Positions 23,757-33,056 of a DNA stretch of 64,000 nucleotides are shown here, piece after piece. Below the pieces are notes generated by a model. It worked only from the letters and a program-made list of their open reading frames with translations. It ran no database searches and was not told the origin of the DNA. The first letter of the stretch is position 1. The number at the start of each line of letters is the position of its first letter. Both the position numbers and the translations under genes were made by a program. Source of the DNA: Phycisphaerae bacterium (GTDB lineage Bacteria; Planctomycetota; Phycisphaerae; UBA1845; Fen-1342); the NCBI GenBank assembly GCA_028279405.1, contig JANQNU010000070.1, positions 150,535-214,534 on the forward strand. The letters run 5' to 3'.

Positions 23757-26291
23757 TTAGCCTCCGGTGACCAACTCGACGAAGCAGTTGATGTCGCCGA
23801 CACTGAGTTGCCCATCACGATTGCAGTCGCCGTTGTCGGCGTCGCAGTTGGGAAATGCAGCCGAGTACCCCGGGGCATCGGTCAAGGCGAGCACGAAGGG
23901 GTTAATATCGCCAACCGTGATGGCCCCATCGCAGTTCAGGTCGCCGGGAAGCCGCGCGGCACACGTCTGATTTCGAAGGAACGAGAGCTGATTGCTCGTC
24001 CGGTCGGTTGTCAGGACGTCCGCGTCGCCGTCGCCGTCGAGATCGCCGACGCCGATCGAGGTGGGTTCCCGGCCCACCGGGTGTTCGAACGGCCCCATGA
24101 ACGCCCCGCCGCCCTCGGTTATAAGGACGGAAAGCGTACCGTCGAGCTGTTCGTCGCCCATCTCGAAGCTGTTGGCAACGATCAGGTCCTGCCGGCCGTC
24201 GCAGTTCAGGTCGGCCGTCGCGAGCCGCTCGGGCTGCAATTCGAAACCCATCGGGATGTCGACCAGCACCGAAAATCCGCCGCTCCCATTGTTCGCGAGA
24301 AGGCGAACCGTGCTCGTATCCTGGGTTCCGACGGAGATATCGAAGTCGCCGTCATGATCGAAATCGAGCAGCGCGACGGAACGCGGATCGGGCGGCGTCG
24401 GGTGTGCGACGGACGTCGCGAACGTATAGGGTCCGGTCGCGAGCACAACGGAAATCGAATTGTCATCACGGTTCGACGTCACGAAATCGGGTCGTTGGTC
24501 GCCGTTGAGGTCCGCGACCGCGACGCCCTCCGGCTTGATGCCGACCGGCACCGAGGTGCGAGCGGCGAAGTTGCCGCGCCCGTCGTTGGCCAGGATGACG
24601 GCGCTATTGCCGTCTTCGAGCACCACGACGACGTCTACGGCCAGGTCGTGATTGAAGTCGCCGACCGCCAGCCAGGCCGGTCCGGGCCCCACGAACGGGT
24701 TGCCCGTCACCGAGAATCCGCCGACACCGTCGTTGATCAGCACACTGACCGAGGTGGTGTCGTTGTTGGCGGTCATCAGGTCGGGGGCACCGTCTCCGTT
24801 GAAGTCGGCGGCTACGATCGCGACCGGCGCCGCCCCGACGAAGTAGTTGGTCTGTTGACCGAACGCTCCCGCCCCATCGTTGAACAGCAGTGCGACGCAA
24901 TTGTTGTCTTCTCGCGCGATGGCCAGGTCGACTCGATGATCGCCGTTCAGATCGGCGGCCACGACCGCTGTCGGCGAACTGGCGACGGCTGTCGGCGGCA
25001 CATTGTCGAACGCGATGGGGATCGTCAGCGCCGCCTCGACGTCGAGTCGTCCGGCGCCGAGGTTCCCTTCCCAGGGCGTCCCGATATTGCCGGGCAGATC
25101 GTCGATGGAAACGGCCGACGCCCGCAGGTGGGAAAACACCTGAGCCACGCGTGTTCGATTCGGAATCCAGCCCGGATGACGCGCGAGCATCAGCGCCACC
25201 GTCCCGCTGACGAGCGGGGTGGCCATGCTCGTACCATCCCAGGCAGCATAGAGGTAACCGGTGTCCGCCGGGATCGTGCTGAAGATCGCCTCGCCCGGCG
25301 CGACCAGCGACAGCAGCACCGGGTCATTCTCACAATCGAACGTCGAGTAGTTGCTGAAATCGGCCCGCACGTCATCGAGGTCGACGGCACCGACACCGAG
25401 CGTATCTTCATACATCGCCGGATACTCCGGCTCGTTCGCCGCATCGCCGAGATTACCTGCCGAGGCGACTACGACGATTCCGTTGGCGACGGCCTCCTCG
25501 ACCGCATCCTCGACGATTTTCGAATCGTAGGTCGAGCCCGCGCTGAGGTTGATAAGATCGACCCCTTGATCGATCGCGTAGAAGAGTGCTTCACCAAGCA
25601 CGAAGTTGTCGCTGTTGCCTTCACTGTCCAGCGCCTTGATCGGGAGGATCTGGGCACCGGGCGCAACGTACGCGACAATGCCCGCGACGTGCGTCCCATG
25701 CCCTACGAGTTCGTCCGTATCCCCGTCGCCATCGGCATCTTGCCCCGCAAACGCGTCCGCAATGTTCGCGTTTTGATCAATGAAATTCCAGCCGCCGGGG
25801 GCGACGATCCCGTCCAAGGCGGGGTGGCTCACGTCGAGCCCGGTATCCAGCACAGCGACGACGATGCCGTTCGCGTTCGCCTGTACGGCGTGCCCGTCGC
25901 TGACGCCGATCTGGTCCCACGCACCCTGACTGATGTAGTCGCCGGGCACGTCCCGCTCGCTGAAGAAGAAGCTGCGCGCGCTACCTTCCGGCGCGTCGCT
26001 GAAGTAGTTCGGCTCCGCCCAACGTGTCCGCGGATCGCTGTCGAGTTGCCCGGCAAAGAGCTCCGCGTCCTGAACACCCGGTATCGGATACAGGTAGACG
26101 TCGCGGGATGGTACCGCGCGCAACGCGTCCCCCACGATACCGAACGCATCCAGGAAGGTCTGCAAATCCGTCCCCGGCTCCAATCGGAACATCACTTCGC
26201 CGTTGACGATCGGATCCGTTCCGCACGGCGCCAGTCCGCCAACCGCTCCGAACGGCATCGCACCTATGAGCATCACCGCCAGCCATCGCAT
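23757..26291 (-). CDS. Subtilisin-like (S8) protease with VCBS/FG-GAP repeats and dockerin-like C-terminus
   Basis: 844 residues, secreted: a signal peptide spans about residues 1-20. The catalytic triad is visible: Asp149 in VVAVLDTGLDVSHP, His198 in GHGTHVAGIVAY, Ser355 in GTSMATPLVSGT, with Asn280 for the oxyanion hole. A beta-propeller of FG-GAP/VCBS repeats (AADLNGDHRVDLAIAR, AADFNGDGAPDLMTAN and others, about residues 440-770) follows. The C-terminus is dockerin-like, with two Ca-loop motifs (GDLNCDGAITVGDIN and GDCNRDGQLSVGDIN). It starts 4 bp after the stop of the CHAT gene, so it is the last gene of the sigma-CHAT unit. The substrate may be a CHAT product or the CHAT protein itself; this is inference only. 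Confidence 0.9.
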   Translation of the reverse strand: MRWLAVMLIGAMPFGAVGGLAPCGTDPIVNGEVMFRLEPGTDLQTFLDAFGIVGDALRAVPSRDVYLYPIPGVQDAELFAGQLDSDPRTRWAEPNYFSDAPEGSARSFFFSERDVPGDYISQGAWDQIGVSDGHAVQANANGIVVAVLDTGLDVSHPALDGIVAPGGWNFIDQNANIADAFAGQDADGDGDTDELVGHGTHVAGIVAYVAPGAQILPIKALDSEGNSDNFVLGEALFYAIDQGVDLINLSAGSTYDSKIVEDAVEEAVANGIVVVASAGNLGDAANEPEYPAMYEDTLGVGAVDLDDVRADFSNYSTFDCENDPVLLSLVAPGEAIFSTIPADTGYLYAAWDGTSMATPLVSGTVALMLARHPGWIPNRTRVAQVFSHLRASAVSIDDLPGNIGTPWEGNLGAGRLDVEAALTIPIAFDNVPPTAVASSPTAVVAADLNGDHRVDLAIAREDNNCVALLFNDGAGAFGQQTNYFVGAAPVAIVAADFNGDGAPDLMTANNDTTSVSVLINDGVGGFSVTGNPFVGPGPAWLAVGDFNHDLAVDVVVVLEDGNSAVILANDGRGNFAARTSVPVGIKPEGVAVADLNGDQRPDFVTSNRDDNSISVVLATGPYTFATSVAHPTPPDPRSVALLDFDHDGDFDISVGTQDTSTVRLLANNGSGGFSVLVDIPMGFELQPERLATADLNCDGRQDLIVANSFEMGDEQLDGTLSVLITEGGGAFMGPFEHPVGREPTSIGVGDLDGDGDADVLTTDRTSNQLSFLRNQTCAARLPGDLNCDGAITVGDINPFVLALTDAPGYSAAFPNCDADNGDCNRDGQLSVGDINCFVELVTGG

Positions 26292-26295
26292 GTCA

Positions 26296-29133
26296 TCACC
26301 CTACGATAATGAATGGTGCCCAGAAGGACGGATGTCCGCGAGCGACCATCTGTTCCCGTTGTGCGGCGCGCAGCGCCGCTCCGATCGCCTCCGTGCCCGC
26401 CGTCCGCTTCAATTGCCGATAGAAGCTGCTCATCAGTGCGGCCGTGCCTTCGTCCGAGACGGTCCACAAGCTGACCAGCACCCGTTCGGCACCGGCCGCG
26501 AGAAACGGCCGAACGAGCCCGATCAATTCATCGCCGTGGGTGATCGCGGAACGACCGGTTTCGCAACCGCTCAACGTCACCAACTGCGCTCGAAGACGTA
26601 GTTCGTGAATCTCTCGTACAGTCAACCAGCGGTCCGCGAGCTTGATTCCCGAAGCCATCGGGACGTCTGCGGCATACTGCCCATGGCAAGCGACGTGGAC
26701 CCAATCCGCGGATTCCATTGCCGTGCGAACGCGCTCCACGGTCGCGTCCGCGCCAACCAGTAGCTGCTCCGCATCCAGCGCCTCGTGCAACGTGCGCGCT
26801 TCGTCCTCGATCCGCGGCGCACGTTCGTCCGCGACACCCACGATCAGGGTTCGCAACGCGGCCCGATCCGCGTCGGTCGCGCCGGTGAAGAGGCTCGCAC
26901 TGGGAGAAAAACGCAACTCGAACCGATCGATCAGGTACTGCTCACCGTCCCAGAGCGCATTGAACGGCACCGTGTGAAGTGCTCCGTGAGGTACGATGCG
27001 CAGCTTCGTCCGTCGACCCACGCCGTCCGCGACGGGGCGGAAGATTCGATCGTAGAGCTGGCCGAGCTCGCGGCGTGCTTCGCTCAGCATCCGTGCGGCG
27101 CGCGGACCGCCTCCGGCCCCGCGCAAGCCCCGATTCATCTGAAAACGGATTCGCTTCGCGAGGTCCGCCACATCCGCAACCGTCGCAAGCCGGGCGAACG
27201 TCTGCACGTGCCGCGCATCTATCAGGAACGCCCAAAAATAGCCGTCCACCACGTAGTATTCGAGGATGGCAGAATCAGGATCGAGCGTTCCCTGCAACTC
27301 ATCCGTCGAGCGCGGCGTGCCGAGCAGGCCGCGCCGGTCCGAAACGCTTGCAAGCCGGCTCTCCAGTTCGGCGACAGTCTGCTCGAGTGTACGAATCGCG
27401 GCCCGGTCGCCGCCTTCGGAGGCAGCCTGATCCGCGAAACGCTCTTCGGCAAGTCGGCTGTAGAGCGCGTCCAGCTGCGATCGTTTATCGAGCAGCCGAC
27501 GCGCAAGCTGTGCCTCATGACTCCCTTCTCGTCGCAGCGCCAACTCGACCGGATCGGCTGCCTGTCGCGTCAGGTCGAGCAACGCCCGACTCTTCGCACG
27601 CTCGACGGTATCGAGCGCAAGGCGCGTGGCCTCGTCTGTCCCCTCCTCCAGCGCGCAGGACACGAGTGCCGCATACATTCGCAGGCGGTTGCCGTGGAAC
27701 GCGGCCCGTAATCGCTCCGCCTGCAACATGCCGCGACCGCGCTCGACGAACTCCACGCTATCCCGAAGATCGCACAGAGCGTCGGCCAGCTGACCGCGCG
27801 CCCGGCGAAGCATACCGCGCTGGTAACGCATCTCGGCCCGCAGCGGTGTGATGTCCAATGCCTCAACCACAGGAACGGCGGCCTCCAAGTGGCGCTCCGC
27901 CTCCGGCAACGCGCCGCGTTCGAACGCGATCTGGGCCAGCAGCGCTCGCGTCAACGCGTTCGCCACCGGCCGCTCACCGATGGAACGCAACGCACGTTCG
28001 GCGTGCAACTCAGCCGCCTCGAAATCGGCACGCGCCACCGCGACTTCGGCGCCCAGCAGCTCGAGCCGCGATTGCAACGCCGGCCGGTCGTTATCGCCCA
28101 GCTGGTCCATCGCCTGACGTACGACCTGATCCGCTTCGTCGATGCGATCCAGCCGCAACAAGGCCTCGCCGAGACCGGCACGGGCCCGAATGGACTCGGC
28201 TTGCTGCCCGGTCGAATCCAGCTCCGACAAAGCCGCCGAGAACTGTGCGTGGGCCTCTTCCACCAGGCCGATCAGCAGCAGCGCTTCGGCGTGGTTGCAG
28301 AGGACCCGGGCGAGCTCGCCGGGAGCATGGTCGGCTTCGAGGTGACGGCGGGTCTGCTCGAAGTGGGCCAGCGCCTCGTGCATACGCCCCTGCCGCGTCT
28401 TGAGATCAGCAAGATTCCCTTCGACGATCGCCGCCGCCCAGTGAAGCTCGTCCCGTACGAAGACCGGCAACGCCTGCTGAAAGGCGGTCGCCGCCTCGTC
28501 ATACGCCTCGAGCTGCAAGAACGCATGGCCTCGATTGCTGTCGACCTGCGCAACCGCCGCCGGATTGGCAGCCAGCAATGGGCGCGTTCGATCGAAGTGT
28601 TCCAGCGCGCCGCGTGGATCGCCGGACTCCAGCCGCGCGACGCCCAGGTTGGCATCGACCCGGGCCGCGAGCCCGACGTTGCCGAGTTCCATGAACGTGA
28701 CCCGCGCCGCCTCGCCGAACTCCGGAATCCGCTCGGTCAGTCCCATCAGCGCCAACGGATGGATCGCCGACATGCGGGCCAGCGCCCCCTCCATCCGCAA
28801 GTCGTGCGCGTCCGCGACCGCGATCGCACGCTCGAACGCGGCCAACGCTTCTTTGAACCGCGCGCCGTATGCCAGCGACTGCCCTTGGGCGCGCAACGCG
28901 CGGGCCAGCGCCGCCGGCATATCCAGTTCCTCGGCCAATTGGACCAGGATCGATGCCGTCGCCTGCGCCTGTGATACCTCCGTCACCGCCAGCTGCTCGA
29001 CCCGGTCGGCAAACTCCGCAATCCGCCCTGCCGCGTCGTCGGAAGTGCCGAGCTGCGCGCGAAAGAACGCCACGCGCTCTGCTGACGGCTGGGCAACCAG
29101 CGCTTCGAGAACCTGTTCGAGATCCGTCGACAC
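26296..29133 (-). CDS. TPR-CHAT domain protein (caspase-like protease)
   Basis: About 945 residues. Roughly 600 residues of tetratricopeptide-like helices (repeated A-x2-A..GD-x3-A patterns such as GNVGLAARVDANLGVARLES) lead to a C-terminal CHAT domain. The expected catalytic dyad is His in WVHVACHGQYA and Cys in LVTLSGCETGRS, followed by VLVSLWTVSDEGTA and FWAPFIIVG. CHAT proteases are caspase/separase relatives that act in signalling, programmed cell death and type III-E CRISPR. The GTG start at 29133 is 4 bp after the stop of the upstream gene, with GAGG before it. Position between an ECF sigma unit and a subtilase suggests sigma-controlled proteolysis. Confidence 0.88.
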   Translation of the reverse strand: MSTDLEQVLEALVAQPSAERVAFFRAQLGTSDDAAGRIAEFADRVEQLAVTEVSQAQATASILVQLAEELDMPAALARALRAQGQSLAYGARFKEALAAFERAIAVADAHDLRMEGALARMSAIHPLALMGLTERIPEFGEAARVTFMELGNVGLAARVDANLGVARLESGDPRGALEHFDRTRPLLAANPAAVAQVDSNRGHAFLQLEAYDEAATAFQQALPVFVRDELHWAAAIVEGNLADLKTRQGRMHEALAHFEQTRRHLEADHAPGELARVLCNHAEALLLIGLVEEAHAQFSAALSELDSTGQQAESIRARAGLGEALLRLDRIDEADQVVRQAMDQLGDNDRPALQSRLELLGAEVAVARADFEAAELHAERALRSIGERPVANALTRALLAQIAFERGALPEAERHLEAAVPVVEALDITPLRAEMRYQRGMLRRARGQLADALCDLRDSVEFVERGRGMLQAERLRAAFHGNRLRMYAALVSCALEEGTDEATRLALDTVERAKSRALLDLTRQAADPVELALRREGSHEAQLARRLLDKRSQLDALYSRLAEERFADQAASEGGDRAAIRTLEQTVAELESRLASVSDRRGLLGTPRSTDELQGTLDPDSAILEYYVVDGYFWAFLIDARHVQTFARLATVADVADLAKRIRFQMNRGLRGAGGGPRAARMLSEARRELGQLYDRIFRPVADGVGRRTKLRIVPHGALHTVPFNALWDGEQYLIDRFELRFSPSASLFTGATDADRAALRTLIVGVADERAPRIEDEARTLHEALDAEQLLVGADATVERVRTAMESADWVHVACHGQYAADVPMASGIKLADRWLTVREIHELRLRAQLVTLSGCETGRSAITHGDELIGLVRPFLAAGAERVLVSLWTVSDEGTAALMSSFYRQLKRTAGTEAIGAALRAAQREQMVARGHPSFWAPFIIVG

Positions 29134-29137
29134 GACG

Positions 29138-29776
29138 CTACTGCACCTCGAGGTTGGGCACCACAATCAATCGATCTCCGACCGCAACCAGCAAGTCGAA
29201 GACACCACTCTCCGAATTCAGCTCGAAGATCCCGCTCGAGTCCGGAGTTGCCATCGTGATCGGCTCGAACGAGCCCGGGGAACTCAGTACCACACACTCG
29301 GCGCGCGATTCGGCACTCGCCGACACCTGCCCCATCAACGTCCGCCGATCGTCATCCGTCGCAGGCGCCACCTCGATGTCGATGGCGACATCATCCGTCT
29401 CATATCCGAGCTGATACTCGTCACTACCGCCGCGAAATCCGGCCAGGGCCAATTGCGGCCGACTGTCGAAGATCAACGCCGCCACGGTCCGCTGCAACTG
29501 TTCGATCCAGCTCAACGACGGTGCCTCACGCGGCACGCGGCGCTCCGCAAACAGCGCCTTCGCCCGCTCCAGCGTATCTGTTGGCGGCGCCACACTGTCG
29601 TCCGCATTCAGGCTCGCCAACGTCTGCCGAAACCGCTCGACGGTCTGCGCCGCCTCCGGGTTCCGCGCCAAAAACGCCTCGACCAGGTCCGCCTCGGCCC
29701 GCGGCAACTTGCCAACGGCATAAGCGATCAAACGTTCGTAGGGTACCGGTCTGTTCATGCGATTCTCCGTATTCAC
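29138..29776 (-). CDS. Putative anti-sigma-like regulator of the CHAT operon
   Basis: 212 residues, not recognised as a defined family. The N-terminal helices (YERLIAYAVGKLPRAEADLVEAFLARNPEAAQTVERFRQ) look like the start of anti-sigma proteins of the zf-HC2 type but without zinc ligands. A central segment (TVAALIFDSRPQLALAGFRG) and a C-terminal beta-rich domain (MGQVSASAESRAECVVLSS.. to DLLVAVGDRLIVVPNLEVQ) resemble a small carboxypeptidase-regulatory-like sandwich. There is no membrane helix. It lies between the sigma factor (92 bp) and the CHAT gene (4 bp), which favours a role in sensing or controlling one of them. Confidence 0.6.
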   Translation of the reverse strand: MNTENRMNRPVPYERLIAYAVGKLPRAEADLVEAFLARNPEAAQTVERFRQTLASLNADDSVAPPTDTLERAKALFAERRVPREAPSLSWIEQLQRTVAALIFDSRPQLALAGFRGGSDEYQLGYETDDVAIDIEVAPATDDDRRTLMGQVSASAESRAECVVLSSPGSFEPITMATPDSSGIFELNSESGVFDLLVAVGDRLIVVPNLEVQ

Positions 29777-29868
29777 CCCATTAGAACCCGGAGCGATGCC
29801 GAAAATACGTACCCGAACGGTACGAATTCAAAAATGATCATAAAATCGGCATTTACAGATACTTGCGA

Positions 29869-30414
29869 TCACATCCCCAGCTTGCTGAGGATCGCCTCCA
29901 ACTTTCGGAAGCACCGCGCACGGGTCGGTCCGATACTGCCCACCCGCATCCCCAACCGATCGGCCAACTCATCGTAGCTCAGCTTCTCGGCGTCGAAGAA
30001 GAACGCCCGAACCAAGGTCGAGCAACGCTCGTCCAACTGCTCCATCGCTTGACGGACCAGCTGCTGGCGCTCCTGGCGCAACACCTGCTCTTCGGTCGGA
30101 GCCCCCTCGTCCGGCTGAGATTCGTCCAGTTCCACACCCCGGCCACGCCGCGCCCGATTCGCATAACGCCACGTCTCGCGATACGTCGCCCGAATCAACC
30201 ACGCCGATAGCCGCGTCTCATCCCGCAACGTCGCCAACCGACGCAACACAATGCCCATCACCGTCTGGAAGACATCATCCGCATCCGACTGACTCAATCC
30301 CAGGCGCATGGGAATCGAATAGACCAGCCGACCGTAGCGCTCAACGAGCACATTCCAGGCCGTCTCATCCCCATTCAAACAAGACTGAACCAGCTCGGGA
30401 TCCGATCGGCGCAT
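29869..30414 (-). CDS. ECF-type RNA polymerase sigma factor
   Basis: 181 residues with sigma region 2 (ETAWNVLVERYGRLVYSIPMRLGLSQSDADDVFQTVM, RLSAWLIRATYRETWRYAN) and region 4 (QLDERCSTLVRAFFFDAEKLSYDELADRLGMRVGSIGPTRARCFRKL). A strong ribosome-binding site, GGAAGGAGGGG, precedes the ATG at 30414. It would direct RNA polymerase to a restricted promoter set, probably including its own operon with the CHAT protease and subtilase. No classical anti-sigma with a membrane segment is encoded next to it. Confidence 0.9.
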   Translation of the reverse strand: MRRSDPELVQSCLNGDETAWNVLVERYGRLVYSIPMRLGLSQSDADDVFQTVMGIVLRRLATLRDETRLSAWLIRATYRETWRYANRARRGRGVELDESQPDEGAPTEEQVLRQERQQLVRQAMEQLDERCSTLVRAFFFDAEKLSYDELADRLGMRVGSIGPTRARCFRKLEAILSKLGM

Positions 30415-30611
30415 AGCCGACCCCTCCTTCCGATATCGCGACCGGCAGGTCGGCTATTAATCTACCATGCTCGCTTGGGGATTGCTACCCGATTTGCGGC
30501 AAATCGCGCAACTTCTCGGACGTGAGCGCCCTCCCCCCGTTGAAACACGCGCCTGGACTTCGCACTTCTCGCCAGATGCGCCCGCCGCCGCCACAGGGCC
30601 CGACGTCGGCG

Positions 30612-32759
30612 CTATTCGCGCCACTCCGGGTCATCCTTCGGCAATCGCTTGGCCAACCGCTCCCATTCGTCCGGCTCGACCCACTGCACGTGGCCGTCCA
30701 CGAACAGGACGTTGGTTCCCGCGTGGGAAATCGGGGTCTCGTAGGCCAGGATGTCGTTGGCCGGATCAAGGTCCGGAAGCCGCGACCCTCCCGGCCGGCC
30801 GCGAACCACCCAGCGATAGGACACGGCGTTTCCGGATGGATCGCGAGGCGACCGCAGCGTTTCGGGAGTAATCATCTGGCGATCGACCAGCGTCTGAAGG
30901 TCCTTCGGCAGACGGTCGTTGTGCTCGTTGGCGTAGATATGCGCTGCCATTCCGATGCTCCGTAGATTCACGGCGCTGACGGTTCGCCGGGCGGTTTCCC
31001 GGGCTCGCGCCAAAGCCGGCAAGAGAATGGCAACTCCGCTTGCCGCCGGGACAAGCAGCCCCTCCCCACCAAGAACAGCGAGGTTGGTCGCCAGACCCGA
31101 CCCGCTGTATTCCATCGTGTAACCGTCGGGTACGTTGCGGGACACCGACACCAGGTCGCGGCTAGCGGCGAGCACCTCCGGAAACGGCGGCAATGCCCCG
31201 AAATCAACGCCCTCCGCGCCCGAGAAGGAGACAGCAGCCGTGTGCGCGAGCAGAGATAGCGGATAGAGCAGCCGTTCCCCGACCTTTGCGTTGACGAACC
31301 GCAGACCCACCACGCGCTCGCGATCACGCTCCAGTGCGGCAAGCACATCCGGGCGGTCGAGCAGACTACCCGCACGTTCCGGCTCAGCCAGCCTTGGAAG
31401 CGCGGCCGCCAGCGTTTGCGGGGTCAGACCGAAGGCCATCCGATCACCCACCCGGACCCATGCGGGCGCCACCGGGATCGGCAAACCGCCGCCCAGCCAG
31501 TAGTGGATCGTATGCTCGCCATGGCGAATCGCCTTCTGCTGGAGACGCATCTCCGCGTGCACGGCGAGGCCGGCCAACGTCTCGCCAAGCCGCGTGATCA
31601 TGCCATCCAGGGCCTGCGCATCGCGCGGCTCGAGAACCACCACCATGCCGGTCAAAATGATCCCGCCGTGCTGCGGCGCATCAAAGAGCAGCCACTGATC
31701 ACCGAGCGCCGGAAGGAACTCGTCCGGGATCGAGAACCCAAGGAACTGTTTGGTCATCGGGCCAGCGGTCATCAGCCCCGCCTGGCTATCGGGAGCAACC
31801 TGACCGACAACGCGCAGCAGCTCCTCCCACAGACCCGCATAGTCAAGCGTTCCGGCCTGTGCCCAGGTCGCATCGCGCGGCACACACTTCAACAGCTCTC
31901 GATCGAGCGGCCGCTGGCGCATCAGCCGAAGGAGCCCCTGCGACGCACCCTGCTCGAGGTGCACGAACATCCCGCCCGTCGAGCCGCGTGGCCCGCCGCC
32001 GTGTTGCCAATAGAGCGACCGGACGGCCCCGTAGCCAAGCGCGTCGCTCAGCGTATCCGAGTCGACGGCAACATCGCTGTCGGCGTCAACTGCCTGATTC
32101 ACGAGCCGTGCGAGCTGCTTGCCGCTCACATAGGCACAGAACTTTCGGCTGCCGCCCATCTTCGCGACCCGCCCACGTGCGAACGCGAACTCTGCATCAT
32201 CGACAAGTCGCGCACCCTGGTCCGTGAAACCCCGCGCCAACGCCTGGGCGGCCTGCTCTCCAATCGCGAACACCAGACGATCCTCATGAACGCCGAGAAA
32301 GAGCTCCGATCCTTCAGGAAGCGTGCGCTGCCGGAGTTGCAGTTGCCCGAATTGCGTAGCCGGCGCCCCCGGCACGAACAGCGCTTCCCAGCGGCGCGGG
32401 TCCGGCAGACCGTTTATCACACCAAGCAGCTCGATTGTCGGCCCGCGGGCTGTGTAGCCGGCATCGAGGATACCGATACCGCCTGAAGTGCGCGGCAGGA
32501 CCCGGACAAACTCGAGGATCGGCGAAAGCGCTTCGGCGTCGGCGTCATCCGCGGCCCGCAAGAATGCCTGGAGCGCTTCGATCGATGTGTTCAGAAATCG
32601 CCAATGCGGATCGTCCTTCGTAGCGGGATGCTCCCACCCGACGTATGAAAGTGTGTCCGCCGGCATTCGACGAGCAACGTCTTCGCCAGTTGCGGTTGAT
32701 GCCAGCGCAAGCCAACCAACGGTTAGCAGAATCAACGCCTTCTTCGTTTCGTCGTACAC
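30612..32759 (-). CDS. Secreted DUF3352-like protein with pilin-like H-x8-DG C-terminus
   Basis: 715 residues from a GTG at 32759 preceded by GGAGGG; this start places a signal peptide (KKALILLTVGWLALASTATG) at the very N-terminus. The middle region, with repeated statements of the type PDTLSYVGWEHP and WLLFDAPQHGG, resembles planctomycete DUF3352-like proteins of unknown function. The C-terminal 150 residues contain a membrane segment (GVAILLPALARARETARRTVSAVNLRSIG) typical of planctomycete prepilin-like proteins and end with ISHAGTNVLFVDGHVQWV, a variant of the H-x9-DG motif. Function unknown; it may expose a surface domain. It is upstream-adjacent to the sigma-CHAT unit on the same strand but 197 bp away. 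Confidence 0.65.
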   Translation of the reverse strand: MYDETKKALILLTVGWLALASTATGEDVARRMPADTLSYVGWEHPATKDDPHWRFLNTSIEALQAFLRAADDADAEALSPILEFVRVLPRTSGGIGILDAGYTARGPTIELLGVINGLPDPRRWEALFVPGAPATQFGQLQLRQRTLPEGSELFLGVHEDRLVFAIGEQAAQALARGFTDQGARLVDDAEFAFARGRVAKMGGSRKFCAYVSGKQLARLVNQAVDADSDVAVDSDTLSDALGYGAVRSLYWQHGGGPRGSTGGMFVHLEQGASQGLLRLMRQRPLDRELLKCVPRDATWAQAGTLDYAGLWEELLRVVGQVAPDSQAGLMTAGPMTKQFLGFSIPDEFLPALGDQWLLFDAPQHGGIILTGMVVVLEPRDAQALDGMITRLGETLAGLAVHAEMRLQQKAIRHGEHTIHYWLGGGLPIPVAPAWVRVGDRMAFGLTPQTLAAALPRLAEPERAGSLLDRPDVLAALERDRERVVGLRFVNAKVGERLLYPLSLLAHTAAVSFSGAEGVDFGALPPFPEVLAASRDLVSVSRNVPDGYTMEYSGSGLATNLAVLGGEGLLVPAASGVAILLPALARARETARRTVSAVNLRSIGMAAHIYANEHNDRLPKDLQTLVDRQMITPETLRSPRDPSGNAVSYRWVVRGRPGGSRLPDLDPANDILAYETPISHAGTNVLFVDGHVQWVEPDEWERLAKRLPKDDPEWRE

Positions 32760-33056
32760 CACTCGCCCTCCAGACTGCTTATTGAGATTTGGTGCACCCG
32801 GCCGGCGCACACCGACAAGTGCTCGGGTCCCATTTATACCAAACTACGTAGGGCGTACCTGCAACCCGCACTCAACTTTGCCGCCAGAAGCAAGACGGCA
32901 CAGCTTGGCCGTGGCATTCCTGAACAATGCTCCATCCCTCGGATTTCGATGTGCCAACCCTACAACGGCCTCGATGGGCCGCGGCGCAGCAAGAGCCCCC
33001 CTTTTCATCGGCCCCGAACCGAATCTTACCAGCACCCCCGACCGTCTATCCGTCGA

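Noticed and set aside
23595..26309. 904-codon open frame on the plus strand
   Set aside because: It is antisense to the subtilase and ubiE genes, which have full catalytic motifs; the plus-strand product has no recognisable domain.
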